DNA of 64,000 nt, from contig CAKZLE010000006.1 in the NCBI GenBank assembly GCA_937125225.1, positions 124,001 to 188,000 of the forward strand, written 5' to 3'. Of this stretch, positions 10,164 through 20,610 are shown piece after piece. Origin of the DNA: an uncultured Spirochaetia bacterium (GTDB lineage Bacteria > Spirochaetota > Spirochaetia > CAKZLE01). Position 1 is the first letter of the stretch. Every line of letters starts with the position of its first letter. Both the position numbers and the translations under genes were made by a program. A model generated the notes under the pieces. That model ran no database searches, was not told where the DNA came from, and saw only the letters and a program-made list of their open reading frames with translations.

Positions 10164-10194
10164 AGACGGGTCACTTCGGTGACCCGTCTTTTTC
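10164..10194 (+). terminator. Rho-independent terminator after oppA
   Basis: A perfect 11-bp stem (10164-10174 with 10179-10189) is capped by TTCG, an extra-stable tetraloop, and followed by TTTTTC. It is about 25 bases after the oppA stop. Confidence 0.95.
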
Positions 10195-10366
10195 TTGGCT
10201 TAAAGAAAAGTCTTAAATACATTCATTCCAAGTACTAGAACACCCGACAAAACTACACACACACTCCATAAAGCTCCCATCTTCTGTACATATCACTCCG
10301 TTATATTCTAATCAGGCATTTAGAAACACAAAACTAAAATGAATAGAAGAAATATGGAGGCTTAAC

Positions 10367-11113
10367 TTGAAAAAGAAGAATGGACTGAACGGAGTGAGAA
10401 AGATAGGATTGATCCTATTGATCATGATAACTGCTATGAGTGGCACTTTCGCAACAAGTGCCTGGATTGAGGCGTCAAACATCGCAACAGACAATTTAGC
10501 CCTGGTGCCAACCTATACAACCGTTACCTATGCGGAGACAAATGGAGCGGGAGTACAACTATTAGAGTTCAAGGGCCTAATCATTCATGGTGAAGATGGC
10601 AACGCTAATCTGACAGTTAGAGAGATCGGTTCATCTGAAATGTATGATCTCTTAGGAACGTTCACAGATGGGATGGCCTTCTTCCCCTTCGCATCAGATG
10701 TTGAGATTGATAATTACCAGTTGATCGATGAATCTGTACTGATAGAGGGAGTACTAACTACCCAATACTACTTTGAAGCGTTTGTTGCTGATAATGCAAT
10801 AGCAAAGAGTCTCACCAGCTACGAAGAAGAGGGAGCAGAGGTAAGTATCATAGGATATATCTATATCTCTAACAGAGATGGATCTGTTGTCAAGCTAGAG
10901 CAGGAATACAGCCTCTATGACAACTATACTGGATCTTTCGAGATCGAGCAGGAGGTATACTTCGATTATGACGGACAGAGGTGGGTTGCGATAGTATCAG
11001 AAACTTCAGGAGAGCTCACACATACATTGAGTAATAAGAGTGTAGAACTAACGAGCTTCAATGTGACTGAAGAGTTCAGTGACTATTTTACTGCCGATAC
11101 CTATATGAGATAG
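10367..11113 (+). CDS. Putative exported protein of unknown function
   Basis: The function is not recognised. It starts with TTG, six bases after GGAGG (10356-10360). The 248-residue product has a basic N-terminus (KKKNGLNGVRK) and a hydrophobic core (about 13-30). A likely signal-peptidase I site follows at TFA-TSA, so it is probably periplasmic or extracellular. The mature part is acidic, beta-rich and cysteine-free, with no motif I know. It is a single gene between the oppA terminator and the hairpin that separates it from the convergent ilvB. Confidence 0.72.
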   Translation: MKKKNGLNGVRKIGLILLIMITAMSGTFATSAWIEASNIATDNLALVPTYTTVTYAETNGAGVQLLEFKGLIIHGEDGNANLTVREIGSSEMYDLLGTFTDGMAFFPFASDVEIDNYQLIDESVLIEGVLTTQYYFEAFVADNAIAKSLTSYEEEGAEVSIIGYIYISNRDGSVVKLEQEYSLYDNYTGSFEIEQEVYFDYDGQRWVAIVSETSGELTHTLSNKSVELTSFNVTEEFSDYFTADTYMR

Positions 11114-11194
11114 AGCCTTAGGGCAGAAGATTCTATGATGAATAATTAGTATTCAGGGGTAACTTCATGCTGAGGGTGCATGTGAAGACTCTTG

Positions 11195-11234
11195 ACGCAA
11201 ATGAACCGCCCAGTTACAGGCGGTTCATTTGCGT
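11195..11234. terminator. Long perfect hairpin between convergent genes
   Basis: A perfect 16-bp stem (11195-11210 with 11219-11234) has an eight-base loop. It sits 82 bases after the exported-protein gene and 33 bases before the ilvB stop. It could end both transcripts, but neither side has a real T-run, so it may act as a 3'-end stabiliser instead. Confidence 0.55.
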
Positions 11235-11266
11235 TAAAGCTTCCAGAGTTCTATCAGATCAATGAT

Positions 11267-12949
11267 CTAATTGGTTATAGGATCCACAGAAAGGATCACA
11301 TCTTCAATAGGAGCTCCTGGAGCTACCATAGGAAGGACTTTATCATCAATTGGAATCTCACAGTCAATCAGGACAGGTCCGTTGGCTGCGAACGCTTCTC
11401 GTAAGACTGATTCGATATCATCTGTAGCACTCAGGGAAAGTCCCTTGACCCCAAAGGCATCAGCAAGCTGTACCCACTTGATGGGATGATCAAGATTTGT
11501 CTCAGAATATCTCTTATCATAGAAGAGTGTCTGCCACTGTCGTACCATTCCCAGAGTATGGTTATTCATCAAGACGATGACAACCGGTATATTATATTTA
11601 GCCAATGTCCCAAGTTCATTACAGTTCATCTGGAAAGAGCCATCACCAGCTATACTGACAATCTGTTTATCTGGTTTCCCGAGTTGTGCACCCATTGCGG
11701 CACCAGTTCCAAAGCCCATGGTACCCAGTCCACCTGATGTGATGAAGGTGTCGGGTTTAGAGAACTTGAAGAATTGTGCTGCCCACATCTGGTGCTGCCC
11801 TACCTCAGTGACGATCACAGCCTCTTCACCAAGTATTTCATGGATCTTCACAAGAATATCTCTTGGACGCTGGTTCTCGGTAGTCACTCTAATTGGATAT
11901 TTCACTTTCCATTGTGCGATCTGTTCCATCCATTCTTCGTGCTTATAGGAGTCTTTCATCAGACCTTTCATCTTGATGAGGACCTCTCTCACATCTCCGA
12001 TGACATGATGATAGGTTCTGATATTCTTATTGATCTCAGCAGGATCGATATCTATATGGAGGATCTTCGCTTTTCTTGCGAATCGGTCAGCCTTACTTAC
12101 CACACGATCACTGAATCTAGCACCGATAACGATAAGAAGGTCAGATCTCGATACAGACATGTTCGCTACTTTTGAACCATGCATACCGATCATTCCCATA
12201 TACTGCTTATGGGCTGCAGGGAAGGAGCCCTTTGCCATAAGAGATACTCCGACTGGCGCCTGTATGGTCTCTGCGAATTCCAAAAACTCTTTCGAAGCTT
12301 TTGATCTGATGATACCACCACCTGCATAGATTACCGGATTCTTCGCTGCTTTGATCAGTTCCAAAGCTTTGATGAGATCATCCTCTTTGATGAGTTCCCC
12401 ATGACGAGAGATCGTTTTGGGCTCTGCATATTCATATTCAGTCTCAAATGCTGTCACATCTTTGGGAATATCGATCAAAACCGGACCAGGTCTTCCTTCT
12501 TGAGCAATATAGAAGGCCTCTCGAATCGTCTCTGCAAGTTTTTTCACATCTTTGACGATGTAATTATGCTTGGTGATCGGCATGGTCACCCCTGCGATAT
12601 CGACCTCCTGGAAACTATCCTTTCCTAAAAGAGATACAGGTACATTACCTGTGATAGCTACCATCGGAGATGAGTCCATATAGGCAGTTGCTATACCGGT
12701 TACGAGGTTCGTCGCTCCGGGACCTGATGTTGCGATACAAACTCCGACCTTTCCTGTCGCTCTAGCATATCCATCAGCAGCATGGGCTGCTCCCTGCTCA
12801 TGAGCAGTAAGAATATGCTTGATACTGTCACTATTTTTATAGAGTTCGTCATAGATGTTCAGAACTGCTCCACCTGGAAAACCGAATACGGTATCTACGC
12901 CTTGTTCCTTCAAACATTCTATTAGGATCTTTGCTCCTCTCATTTTCAT
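11267..12949 (-). CDS. ilvB: Acetolactate synthase large (catalytic) subunit
   Basis: The enzyme condenses pyruvate with pyruvate or 2-oxobutyrate, the first common step to Val, Leu and Ile, using thiamine diphosphate. The 560-residue product has the TPP glutamate in HEQGAAHAADGYAR (E51), the central FAD-fold domain, and the C-terminal TPP motif GDGSFQMN...NNHTLGMVRQW. An AGGAG site precedes the ATG. It is the last gene of the operon, whereas the small subunit is encoded first, about 8 kb upstream. This split arrangement is unusual but leaves both subunits in one transcript. Its length and biosynthetic context favour the anabolic, regulated enzyme over a catabolic AlsS. Confidence 0.95.
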   Translation of the reverse strand: MKMRGAKILIECLKEQGVDTVFGFPGGAVLNIYDELYKNSDSIKHILTAHEQGAAHAADGYARATGKVGVCIATSGPGATNLVTGIATAYMDSSPMVAITGNVPVSLLGKDSFQEVDIAGVTMPITKHNYIVKDVKKLAETIREAFYIAQEGRPGPVLIDIPKDVTAFETEYEYAEPKTISRHGELIKEDDLIKALELIKAAKNPVIYAGGGIIRSKASKEFLEFAETIQAPVGVSLMAKGSFPAAHKQYMGMIGMHGSKVANMSVSRSDLLIVIGARFSDRVVSKADRFARKAKILHIDIDPAEINKNIRTYHHVIGDVREVLIKMKGLMKDSYKHEEWMEQIAQWKVKYPIRVTTENQRPRDILVKIHEILGEEAVIVTEVGQHQMWAAQFFKFSKPDTFITSGGLGTMGFGTGAAMGAQLGKPDKQIVSIAGDGSFQMNCNELGTLAKYNIPVVIVLMNNHTLGMVRQWQTLFYDKRYSETNLDHPIKWVQLADAFGVKGLSLSATDDIESVLREAFAANGPVLIDCEIPIDDKVLPMVAPGAPIEDVILSVDPITN

Positions 12950-12985
12950 AAATCACTCCTGTTTTGTCATAGAGCGATGCCAGTC

Positions 12986-14653
12986 TTAATAGTTCTTCAA
13001 GACTGCCCCTGTACTTGCAGATGTTACCATCGCAGCATATCGTGCAAGGTATCCCGTCACCTTTCTAGGTTCTGGTTTAACCCATGCAGCTTTTCTCTCT
13101 TTCATCTCTTCTTCACTAATAGCGAGCTCGATTAGTCCCTTGGGAATGTCGATATTTATCATATCACCCTCTTGGACCAATCCTATAGGACCACCTTCAG
13201 CAGCCTCTGGTGAGATATGGCCGATCGATGCACCTCTTGTCGCACCACTGAATCGTCCATCGGTGATCAGAGCGACATCCTTATCGAGTCCCATACCGGC
13301 GATTGCTGATGTAGGAGAGAGCATCTCCCTCATACCAGGCCCGCCCTTTGGTCCCTCATAACGAATGACTATCACATCACCTTTATTGATCTCTCCACCG
13401 AGGATAGCCTCATTCACAGCCTCTTCAGACTCGTAGACACGAGCAGGTCCACTATGGGAGAGCATCTCTTTTGCAACAGCAGATTGTTTTACCACACATC
13501 CATCTGGTGCAATATTCCCCTTCAGTACAGCAATACCTCCAGTAACACTCCAGGGAGCATCTATCGGTTTGATGACTTCAAGGTTGAGGTTCACTGCCTT
13601 CTTGATATTCTCAGCGACAGTAGCACCAGTTACGGTGATACAATCGAGATTCAGCAGGTCCTTCTTGGCTAACTCTTTCATCACTGCCTGTACACCACCG
13701 GCTGCATGAAGATCTTCTATATGATCATCACCTGCAGGTGACAGATGGCAGAGATTCGGAGTCTTGGCCGATACATCATTGGCAATATCAATATTGAGTT
13801 CTACTCCAGCCTCATGTGCTATAGCAGGGAGGTGAAGCATACTGTTAGTACTACAACCTAGAGCCATATCGACAGCAAGAGCATTCATGAAGGCTTTCTC
13901 TGTCATGATATCTTTTGGTCTGATATCTGCTTTAAGAACCTCCATGATCTGATGACCAGCCTCTTTGGCAAGTCTATCTCTTTCTGAGAATACAGCTGGG
14001 ATCGTACCATTTCCAGGTAGTCCCAATCCCAACACTTCGGTAAGGCAGTTCATACTGTTCGCGGTAAACATACCAGAACAGGATCCACAGGTAGGACATA
14101 CACTGTCCTCATACTCTTTGAGTTCTTCTTCACTCATCTTTCCTGCAGAGTAGGATCCTACCGCTTCGAAGATCGTTGAGAGACTTGAAGCTCCTCGTGT
14201 CTTTACTTTACCAGCAAGCATCGCACCACCACTGACCACGATCGTAGGGATATTAAGTCTTGCAGCGGCCATGAGCATACCAGGAACGATCTTATCACAA
14301 TTCGGGACCATGACCAGTGCATCGAAAGCATGTGCCATCGCTACTGCTTCGATCGAATCTGCGATCAGTTCTCTCGTACAAAGGGAATAACGCATTCCAG
14401 CATGTCCCATCGCGATACCATCGCAGACACCGATTGCGGGAAACTCCATAGGAGTACCACCATTGGATCGTACTCCGGCTTTCACACCATCTACGATTCT
14501 CTGCAGATGAATATGGCCAGGGATTATCTCGTTCTTGGAGTTTACGATACCGATGAAAGGTCTTTCGATCTCTCGATCTGTCAGACCAAGGGCCTTCATG
14601 AGAGATCTATGGGGTGCTCGTGTTACCCCTTTCTTCGCTCTATCACTTCTCAT
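12986..14653 (-). CDS. ilvD: Dihydroxy-acid dehydratase
   Basis: IlvD dehydrates 2,3-dihydroxy-isovalerate and 2,3-dihydroxy-3-methylvalerate to 2-oxoacids, the third common step of branched-chain synthesis. The 555-residue protein has the family cysteines in PNCDK (C119) and CPTCGSC (C186, C189, C192). Its first motif reads [14 protein letters not shown], with P-G-H as in the E. coli oxygen-sensitive [4Fe-4S] enzyme rather than the P-C-N of [2Fe-2S] types, which suits an anaerobe. A GAGAGGAAG ribosome site precedes the ATG. It lies 17 bases after leuB and 36 bases before ilvB. Confidence 0.96.
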   Translation of the reverse strand: MRSDRAKKGVTRAPHRSLMKALGLTDREIERPFIGIVNSKNEIIPGHIHLQRIVDGVKAGVRSNGGTPMEFPAIGVCDGIAMGHAGMRYSLCTRELIADSIEAVAMAHAFDALVMVPNCDKIVPGMLMAAARLNIPTIVVSGGAMLAGKVKTRGASSLSTIFEAVGSYSAGKMSEEELKEYEDSVCPTCGSCSGMFTANSMNCLTEVLGLGLPGNGTIPAVFSERDRLAKEAGHQIMEVLKADIRPKDIMTEKAFMNALAVDMALGCSTNSMLHLPAIAHEAGVELNIDIANDVSAKTPNLCHLSPAGDDHIEDLHAAGGVQAVMKELAKKDLLNLDCITVTGATVAENIKKAVNLNLEVIKPIDAPWSVTGGIAVLKGNIAPDGCVVKQSAVAKEMLSHSGPARVYESEEAVNEAILGGEINKGDVIVIRYEGPKGGPGMREMLSPTSAIAGMGLDKDVALITDGRFSGATRGASIGHISPEAAEGGPIGLVQEGDMINIDIPKGLIELAISEEEMKERKAAWVKPEPRKVTGYLARYAAMVTSASTGAVLKNY

Positions 14654-14670
14654 ATCTTCTTCCTCTCGTA

Positions 14671-15741
14671 TTATAGTGATTCCAGGATCAGTTTTCCCAT
14701 CTCGGATGTACCAATCAGTTTCATTCCTTCACTCATGATATCACCGGTTCGGTAATCATTAGCAAGTGCATTGTCGACCGCTTTCTCTATATCATCTGCC
14801 TCTGCTGTGAGACCGAATGTATATCTGAGCATCATCGCTACAGATAGGATCGTTGCGATAGGATTCGCTTTATCCATTCCTGCGATATCAGGTGCAGAGC
14901 CATGAACTGGTTCATATAATCCGAAGCTTCCTTCACCAAGGCTTGCCGAGGGGAGCATCCCGATAGAACCGGTGATCATACTAGCCTCATCGGAGAGGAT
15001 ATCTCCGAACATGTTCGAGGTCACGATGACATCGAACTGATGAGGGTCTCGAACTAGCTGCATAGCAGCATTATCAACATACATATGATTTAAGGTCACC
15101 TCAGGATAGTCTTTAGCGACCTCTTCTACGGTTGCTCTCCAAAGTCGTGAACTATCAAGGATGTTGGCTTTATCGACACTCATCACCTTCTTGTCTCGTT
15201 TCATTGCGATCTCGAATGCCAACACGGCAATTCTTTTCACCTCTGGATAGGTATACATCATGGTATCATAGGCTTTAGCTCCTGAAGGAAGTTCTTCAGT
15301 CCCTCGTTCACCAAAATAGATTCCACCTGTGAGTTCTCGAACAACACAGATATCAAGTCCGTCACCGATGATGTCGGCTCGAAGAGGGCATGCATCGATC
15401 AGCTGTTTATAGAGGATTGCCGGTCTGAGGTTCGCATAAAGGCCTAGACCTGCTCGGAGTCCGAGGAGTGCCTGTTCAGGCCTCATACTGCCCTCGAGAT
15501 CATCCCATTTCGGTCCACCAACAGCTCCTAGAAGAACTGCATCACTTCCTTTACAGACTTCAAGAGTCTTGGCAGGTAAAGGTTCTCCAACCGCATCGAG
15601 AGCTGCACCACCGGCTAGTACTTCAGTATAGGCAAATGAGTGTCCATACTTCTCACCGATCTTATCTAAAACTAGTTTTGCTTCTGTCACAATATCTGGG
15701 CCAATACCATCTCCTGGTACGACTGCAATCTTTATATCCAT
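14671..15741 (-). CDS. leuB: 3-isopropylmalate dehydrogenase
   Basis: LeuB oxidatively decarboxylates 3-isopropylmalate to 2-oxoisocaproate in leucine synthesis. In the citramalate route the same enzyme usually also handles 3-methylmalate. I start it at the ATG at 15741 ([16 protein letters not shown]), because an earlier in-frame ATG at 15750 sits directly on the AAGGAG site. It has 356 residues. The NAD-binding and metal motifs are present ([43 protein letters not shown] and HGSAPDIAG). It lies between cimA and ilvD. leuC and leuD are not in the window. Confidence 0.95.
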   Translation of the reverse strand: MDIKIAVVPGDGIGPDIVTEAKLVLDKIGEKYGHSFAYTEVLAGGAALDAVGEPLPAKTLEVCKGSDAVLLGAVGGPKWDDLEGSMRPEQALLGLRAGLGLYANLRPAILYKQLIDACPLRADIIGDGLDICVVRELTGGIYFGERGTEELPSGAKAYDTMMYTYPEVKRIAVLAFEIAMKRDKKVMSVDKANILDSSRLWRATVEEVAKDYPEVTLNHMYVDNAAMQLVRDPHQFDVIVTSNMFGDILSDEASMITGSIGMLPSASLGEGSFGLYEPVHGSAPDIAGMDKANPIATILSVAMMLRYTFGLTAEADDIEKAVDNALANDYRTGDIMSEGMKLIGTSEMGKLILESL

Positions 15742-15778
15742 TATTCTCATTCTCCTTATACGTTTTTTAGCTCTATTA

Positions 15779-17347
15779 TTATGCCTGCATCAGGCGATAT
15801 TCTATCGAATCAACTAGGGCCAACCAACTGGCCTGAATGATGTCTGTCGAGACTCCGACAGTCGTCCAAGTCCTCATACCATCAGTGGATTCGATCAATA
15901 CTCGAACCCTTGCAGCAGAGGCCTGTTTAGAATCAAGAACTCGAACCTTATAGTCGGTGAGACTCACATGTTTGAGGACAGGATAGAAGACTTCAAGAGC
16001 CTTTCTCAAGGCCTTATCCAAAGCATTGACTGGACCATCGCCCTCTGCAGCGGTGATCTCCTCAGTCCCATCGACCCTGATCTTCACGATCGCGGAACTA
16101 CTAGTCGCTCTCTCTTCACTTGGTTGCTCACCGATAGTCTTGAAATGAACGAGTTCGAAGAACGGACGATACTTTCCAAGATGTTTTCTGATAACCAATT
16201 CAAAAGAACTCTCAGCTGCTTCGAACTGATAGCCCTCCATCTCGAGCTCCTTGAGTCGTTTGATGATTGCCTTAGTCTCAGGGGAGTCTTTCGCTAGATC
16301 CGGAGAGACTTTCTGGATCTTCTTTAGGATCATAGACCTACCGGCAACCTCCGACATCAGCAGACGTCTCTCATTACCTACGCTCTGTGGCTGAATATGT
16401 TCGAAGGAGAGCGGGTTCTTCCCTATCCCGTCTATATGCATCCCACCCTTATGGGCGAAGGAGCTCTTTCCTACATAAGGCATCCCATGAGGGATCCTGA
16501 TATTCGCGATCTCTGCTATGAGAGTCGCAGTACTCGTGAGCATGGTCAAAGACCCCTCGGGCAATGAAGGGATTCCCATCTTTACTTCGAAAGCAGGAAT
16601 GAGCGTAGAGAGGTTCGCATTACCGCATCTCTCACCGAAGCCTACGAAAGTCCCTTGGACATGAGAAGCCCCAGCCTCGACCGCTTGAACTGAATTTGCC
16701 ACAGCCATACCTGAATCGTTGTGTGTATGAATACCGATCTTGCTGTCAGGACAATGTTTCACCACTGCTGTTGTTGCTTCGAAGACTTGAGAAGGAAGCG
16801 CTCCCCCATTGGTCTCACAGAGAACGAGGGTCGTTGCTCCCCCTTCAATAGCTGCATCAAGTGTCTTTAGAGCATATTCAGGATTACTCTTGTATCCATC
16901 AAAGAAGTGCTCAGCATCGAAGATGACCTCTTTACCCTTCTCCTTGAAGAAGGCGATCGTATCACGGATCATTGCCAGGTTCTCTTCATGAGTAGTCCTG
17001 ATTATCTCAGTCACATGAAAGTCCCAGCTCTTTCCGAAGATCACAGCTACCGGTGTATTTGCCTGAAGCATGGACTGTACATTCACATCATCCTCTACTC
17101 TTATATCACGCCTTCTTGTACTACCAAAAGCACAGAGTCTTGCATGTTTGAGATCAAGGGACTCTGCAGCTTTGAAGAACTCAAGATCCTTCGGGTTCGA
17201 ACCCGGATTACCAGCCTCTACATAAGCGACACCAATAGTATCAAGAGCTTTAAGGATCTGAACCTTATCATGCACGGAGAAGGATATCCCTTCACCTTGA
17301 GCACCATCTCTCAGTGTTGAATCGAATATCTCTATAGTTCTATGCAT
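15779..17347 (-). CDS. cimA: (R)-citramalate synthase
   Basis: CimA condenses acetyl-CoA with pyruvate to citramalate, giving 2-oxobutyrate for isoleucine without threonine dehydratase. The 522-residue enzyme has the HMGL-like barrel opening ([19 protein letters not shown]), metal ligands in the HTHND motif, and a C-terminal LeuA-type allosteric domain ([16 protein letters not shown]). The GAQGEG form of the N-terminal motif, against GEQAPG in the neighbouring LeuA, marks the long citramalate synthase group. The ATG at 17347 has GAGG upstream and overlaps the leuA stop by eight bases. Confidence 0.92.
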   Translation of the reverse strand: MHRTIEIFDSTLRDGAQGEGISFSVHDKVQILKALDTIGVAYVEAGNPGSNPKDLEFFKAAESLDLKHARLCAFGSTRRRDIRVEDDVNVQSMLQANTPVAVIFGKSWDFHVTEIIRTTHEENLAMIRDTIAFFKEKGKEVIFDAEHFFDGYKSNPEYALKTLDAAIEGGATTLVLCETNGGALPSQVFEATTAVVKHCPDSKIGIHTHNDSGMAVANSVQAVEAGASHVQGTFVGFGERCGNANLSTLIPAFEVKMGIPSLPEGSLTMLTSTATLIAEIANIRIPHGMPYVGKSSFAHKGGMHIDGIGKNPLSFEHIQPQSVGNERRLLMSEVAGRSMILKKIQKVSPDLAKDSPETKAIIKRLKELEMEGYQFEAAESSFELVIRKHLGKYRPFFELVHFKTIGEQPSEERATSSSAIVKIRVDGTEEITAAEGDGPVNALDKALRKALEVFYPVLKHVSLTDYKVRVLDSKQASAARVRVLIESTDGMRTWTTVGVSTDIIQASWLALVDSIEYRLMQA

Positions 17348-18860
17348 GGTTGGCCTCACTCGCTAATCGATTCACAGCATACAGACAAGCCTTGATACTT
17401 GCACCTACGACATCGGTACTTACTCCACGACCGTTATACACTTTCCCATCAGCTCGTATCCTGACGGATACCTCACCAAGAGCATCCTTACCCCCGGTTA
17501 CCGCATGGATATGATATTCTTCCAACGTAAAGGTGATACCGGTGATTCTTTCGACAGCCTTGAAAGAGGCATCGACCGGACCATCTCCTGTAGCAACATC
17601 CTGAAGTACCTCATCATCTTTCGTGAGTGTCATACAGGCTGTAGCGGTCATATTGTTACCAGAATTGATAACGAAATTCTCTAATTTGAAGATCTCCTTG
17701 ATATCTGAAGATCTATTTTCGATGAGTGCTTCGATATCACGATCTGATACACTCTTCTTCTTATCAGCAAGAATCTTGAACTGAGCGAACAGTTCAGTCA
17801 TCTCCTCTTTGTTCTCTGATGAGAAGCCAAGAGATTCGACTCGATCGATGAAGGCATGATGGCCGGAATGTTTTCCAAGGACCATCTTGTTCTCTTGGAG
17901 TCCGATTGATTCAGGAGTCATGATCTCATAGGTCTCGGAGTTGGCAAGGATCCCATGCTGGTGAATCCCTGATTCGTGTGCGAACGCGTTGGCTCCGACG
18001 ATTGCCTTATTGGGCTGAACGGAAACTCCGGTGATCGTTGAGATCAGTCTACTAGTACGGTGGATCTCTGTCGTCTTGATATTCGTCTCAAGACCATAGA
18101 CATCCTTACGAGTATCGAGGATCATCGCCAGTTCTTCGAGAGCAGCATTACCTGCCCTCTCTCCTATACCGTTCATAGTACATTCCAACTGAGTCGCTCC
18201 TGCTCTTGCAGCAGCCAATGTATTAGCTACACCCAATCCAAGGTCGTTATGACAATGAACTGAGATGATCGCCTTATCGATATTGGGGACATTCTCTTTG
18301 ATTCCCCTGATCAATGCACCATACTCATCGGGAGTCGTGTATCCCACAGTATCCGGAACGTTGATGACTGAAGCTCCGGCATCGATGACTGCTTCGAATA
18401 CCCGATATAAGAACTCCCATTCACTACGGGAGGCATCTTCAGCTGAGAACTCGATTTCTGGACAGAGGTTCCTTGCATAGGCGACCATAGTCTTTGCCTG
18501 CTCGAGTACTGCAGCCTCGTCCATCTTCAGTTTGTATTTCATATGGATCGGTGAGGTTGCGATGAAGGTATGGATCCTTGGACTCACGGCCTTCTTGACA
18601 GCACCCCAGGATGCATCGATGTCCTTCTTCAGTGAGCGAGAAAGACTTGCAACGGTACAGTTCTTCACTGTCGCTGCTACAGCTTCGATAGCTGCAAAAT
18701 CACCAGGAGATGCAATAGCGAAACCAGCTTCCATGACATCGACCTGTAGGGCTTCCAGCTGTTTTGCTAGTCGTACTTTCTCTTCAAGATTCATACTGTA
18801 TCCCGGTGCCTGTTCTCCATCTCGTAATGTCGTATCAAATATATAAACTCGTTCTGCCAT
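17340..18860 (-). CDS. leuA: 2-isopropylmalate synthase
   Basis: LeuA condenses acetyl-CoA and 2-oxoisovalerate, the committed step to leucine. The start is the ATG at 18860 (MAERVYIFDTTLRDGEQAPG), with GGAG upstream; the frame stays open further upstream without a ribosome site. The 506-residue protein has the catalytic barrel with SVHCHNDLG and ECTMNGIGERAGN, then HESGIHQHGIL. A C-terminal regulatory domain (GDGPVDASFKAVERITG) is where leucine feedback normally binds. It is followed with overlap by its paralogue cimA. Confidence 0.95.
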   Translation of the reverse strand: MAERVYIFDTTLRDGEQAPGYSMNLEEKVRLAKQLEALQVDVMEAGFAIASPGDFAAIEAVAATVKNCTVASLSRSLKKDIDASWGAVKKAVSPRIHTFIATSPIHMKYKLKMDEAAVLEQAKTMVAYARNLCPEIEFSAEDASRSEWEFLYRVFEAVIDAGASVINVPDTVGYTTPDEYGALIRGIKENVPNIDKAIISVHCHNDLGLGVANTLAAARAGATQLECTMNGIGERAGNAALEELAMILDTRKDVYGLETNIKTTEIHRTSRLISTITGVSVQPNKAIVGANAFAHESGIHQHGILANSETYEIMTPESIGLQENKMVLGKHSGHHAFIDRVESLGFSSENKEEMTELFAQFKILADKKKSVSDRDIEALIENRSSDIKEIFKLENFVINSGNNMTATACMTLTKDDEVLQDVATGDGPVDASFKAVERITGITFTLEEYHIHAVTGGKDALGEVSVRIRADGKVYNGRGVSTDVVGASIKACLYAVNRLASEANHA

Positions 18861-18933
18861 TTCTCTCCTGCTCCTATGTAAATCATCTACATGACTGACA
18901 GGTGGGAACCTGCCAGCCATTCCATTGTATGTG

Positions 18934-19929
18934 CTATTTCTTTAACCAGCTCATCAATGATCGGAGTTTCTTACCAACAATCTCAATCGGATGGTTAGCG
19001 TCGATTCTCTTTCTTGCATTGAAGTTAGGTCTTCCAACCTGGTTTTCCATGATCCAGTTTCGTGCAAATACACCTTCCTGAATCTCAGAGAGGACTTTCT
19101 TCATCTCTTTTCTTGTATCATCAGTGATGATTCTTCGTCCGATCATATAATCACCATATTCAGCGGTATCACTGATAGAGTATCTCATATACTCGAGTCC
19201 ACCCTGGTTGATCAGGTCTACGATGAGTTTCATCTCATGACAACATTCGAAGTATGCCATCGTTGGGCTGTATCCAGCCTCTACAAGGGTATCGAATCCA
19301 GCTTTGATCAATTCTGATACACCACCACAAAGAACAGCCTGTTCTCCAAAGAGGTCAGTCTCTGTCTCTTCTGTGAAAGAGGTCTCAAAGATTCCTGCTC
19401 GTCCACCACCGACTCCTGCAGCGTATGCTAGAGCTACCTCTTTCGAGTCCCCTGATGGATCCTGATGAGTAGCGATCAAACAAGGAACACCCTTTCCTTC
19501 CTGGAACTGAGTTCTTACTGTATGACCAGGTCCCTTAGGAGCGATCATGATGACATTGATATCCGCTGAAGGTTTGATCTGACCGAAATGGATATTGAAT
19601 CCATGAGCGAAAGCAAGGTAATCTCCTGGTTTCAGGTTGTCTTTGATGCTCTCTTGATATAGCTTAGCCTGTAGCTCGTCATTGACGAGAAGCATAATAA
19701 CATCTGCAGCTGCAGCTGCCTCAGCAGCGACCATGACCTTCAGTCCAGCCTCTTCTGCGATTGCCCATGACTTTGAACCTTCATAAAGACCAACGACTAC
19801 GTTGACTCCTGACTCATGGAGGTTGAGTGCATGTGCATGTCCCTGGCTACCATATCCAATAATAGCTACTGTCTTTCCTTCCAACAGACCCATATTGGCA
19901 TCTGATTCGTAATAAATCTTGTCTTCCAT
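18934..19929 (-). CDS. ilvC: Ketol-acid reductoisomerase (class I)
   Basis: IlvC isomerises and reduces acetolactate or acetohydroxybutyrate, the second common step. The 331-residue, short-form enzyme has the Rossmann motif GYGSQGHA (25-32) and catalytic residues in [10 protein letters not shown]. Metal ligands lie in [12 protein letters not shown] and YFECCHE. The cofactor-specificity loop reads [10 protein letters not shown]. Where NADP-dependent relatives such as the Azotobacter enzyme have Arg then Ser, this one has Y49 and E50, so NADH use is possible (inference). It starts three bases after ilvN. Confidence 0.96.
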   Translation of the reverse strand: MEDKIYYESDANMGLLEGKTVAIIGYGSQGHAHALNLHESGVNVVVGLYEGSKSWAIAEEAGLKVMVAAEAAAAADVIMLLVNDELQAKLYQESIKDNLKPGDYLAFAHGFNIHFGQIKPSADINVIMIAPKGPGHTVRTQFQEGKGVPCLIATHQDPSGDSKEVALAYAAGVGGGRAGIFETSFTEETETDLFGEQAVLCGGVSELIKAGFDTLVEAGYSPTMAYFECCHEMKLIVDLINQGGLEYMRYSISDTAEYGDYMIGRRIITDDTRKEMKKVLSEIQEGVFARNWIMENQVGRPNFNARKRIDANHPIEIVGKKLRSLMSWLKK

Positions 19930-19932
19930 TAG

Positions 19933-20448
19933 TTACATCTCCTTCCTATTCATATCATCACTGATTGTCTCATCGCCTCGACCGATTGCGGACATACCGG
20001 TTCTTACAATTTCCTTTATACCAAAGGGTTCGATTAATCTGATAAAAGCTGAAAGCTTATCTTGATCCCCTGTGATTTCCATCGATACTGATGCTGCATC
20101 CACATCTATGATCTTCGCTTTGAAGATATCTGTGATCTGAACAACCTCAGAACGGTTCTGCTGTGTAGCACATACCTTGATCAGAAGTAACTCTCTATAC
20201 ACAGAGTCTTTCCTCTTTAATTCCTTGATATGCAGTACATCTATCAATTTTGCCAACTGCTTGGTGATCTGTTCGAGAACGGTATGATCTCCATAGACTA
20301 CGATCGTCATACGAGATACCTCAGGATCCTCAGTCGTTCCCACAGAGAGACTGTCAATATTGTATCCTCGACGACTGAATAATCCTGCAATCCGACTTAA
20401 TACACCAGAGTGGTTGTTCACTAATACTGATAAAATATATCGATCCAT
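19933..20448 (-). CDS. ilvN: Acetolactate synthase small (regulatory) subunit
   Basis: The small subunit activates the catalytic subunit and carries valine feedback control. The ATG at 20448 (MDRYILSVLVNNHSGVLSRI) is correct because the earlier in-frame ATG at 20466 is part of the AAAGGAG region. The 171-residue protein has an N-terminal ACT domain (about 3-75; SGVLSRIAGLFSRRGYNIDSL is the classic effector-site segment, 21 residues shown in part by its ends SGVL and IDSL) and a second ACT-like half (about 80-160). It is the first structural gene of the operon, about 155 bases after the leader peptide stop. Confidence 0.94.
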   Translation of the reverse strand: MDRYILSVLVNNHSGVLSRIAGLFSRRGYNIDSLSVGTTEDPEVSRMTIVVYGDHTVLEQITKQLAKLIDVLHIKELKRKDSVYRELLLIKVCATQQNRSEVVQITDIFKAKIIDVDAASVSMEITGDQDKLSAFIRLIEPFGIKEIVRTGMSAIGRGDETISDDMNRKEM

Positions 20449-20531
20449 ACTCAACTCCTTTTGCATCCTTGTTCATGCTATTTGTTCATGGTTAGTTCAA
20501 GCCCTGCTCTTACCACTCATGATATACGATT

Positions 20532-20610
20532 CCTAGGAGAGATGCATCTATAGACACCACCCCCCTAGGCCTTTTATCTATGACCTTTTGGCTATCGGTA
20601 AGCTCTATAG
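20532..20610 (-). promoter_or_regulatory. Candidate attenuator structures of the ilv leader
   Basis: After the leader-peptide stop the transcript can form a 10-bp stem (20569-20560 with 20541-20532, CCTAGGGGGG against CTCTCCTAGG, with G-U pairs) around an 18-base loop. In competition, CTATAGA at the end of the leader ORF (20610-20604) can pair with TCTATAG in that loop (20554-20548). No U-run follows, so this is not a textbook intrinsic terminator; control could act through Rho or translation. The pairing scheme is inference. Confidence 0.4.

Noticed and set aside
17185-17210. tRNA T-arm-like sequence GGGTTCGAACCC
   Set aside because: It lies inside the intact cimA frame (residues N-P-G-S-N-P) and has no acceptor stem, D-arm or anticodon arm at tRNA spacing around it.
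20532-20570. T-box-like GGGGGGTGGTG in the ilv leader
   Set aside because: It lacks the conserved T-box antiterminator pairing, the stem I specifier loop and a terminator. The leader peptide explains the region better.
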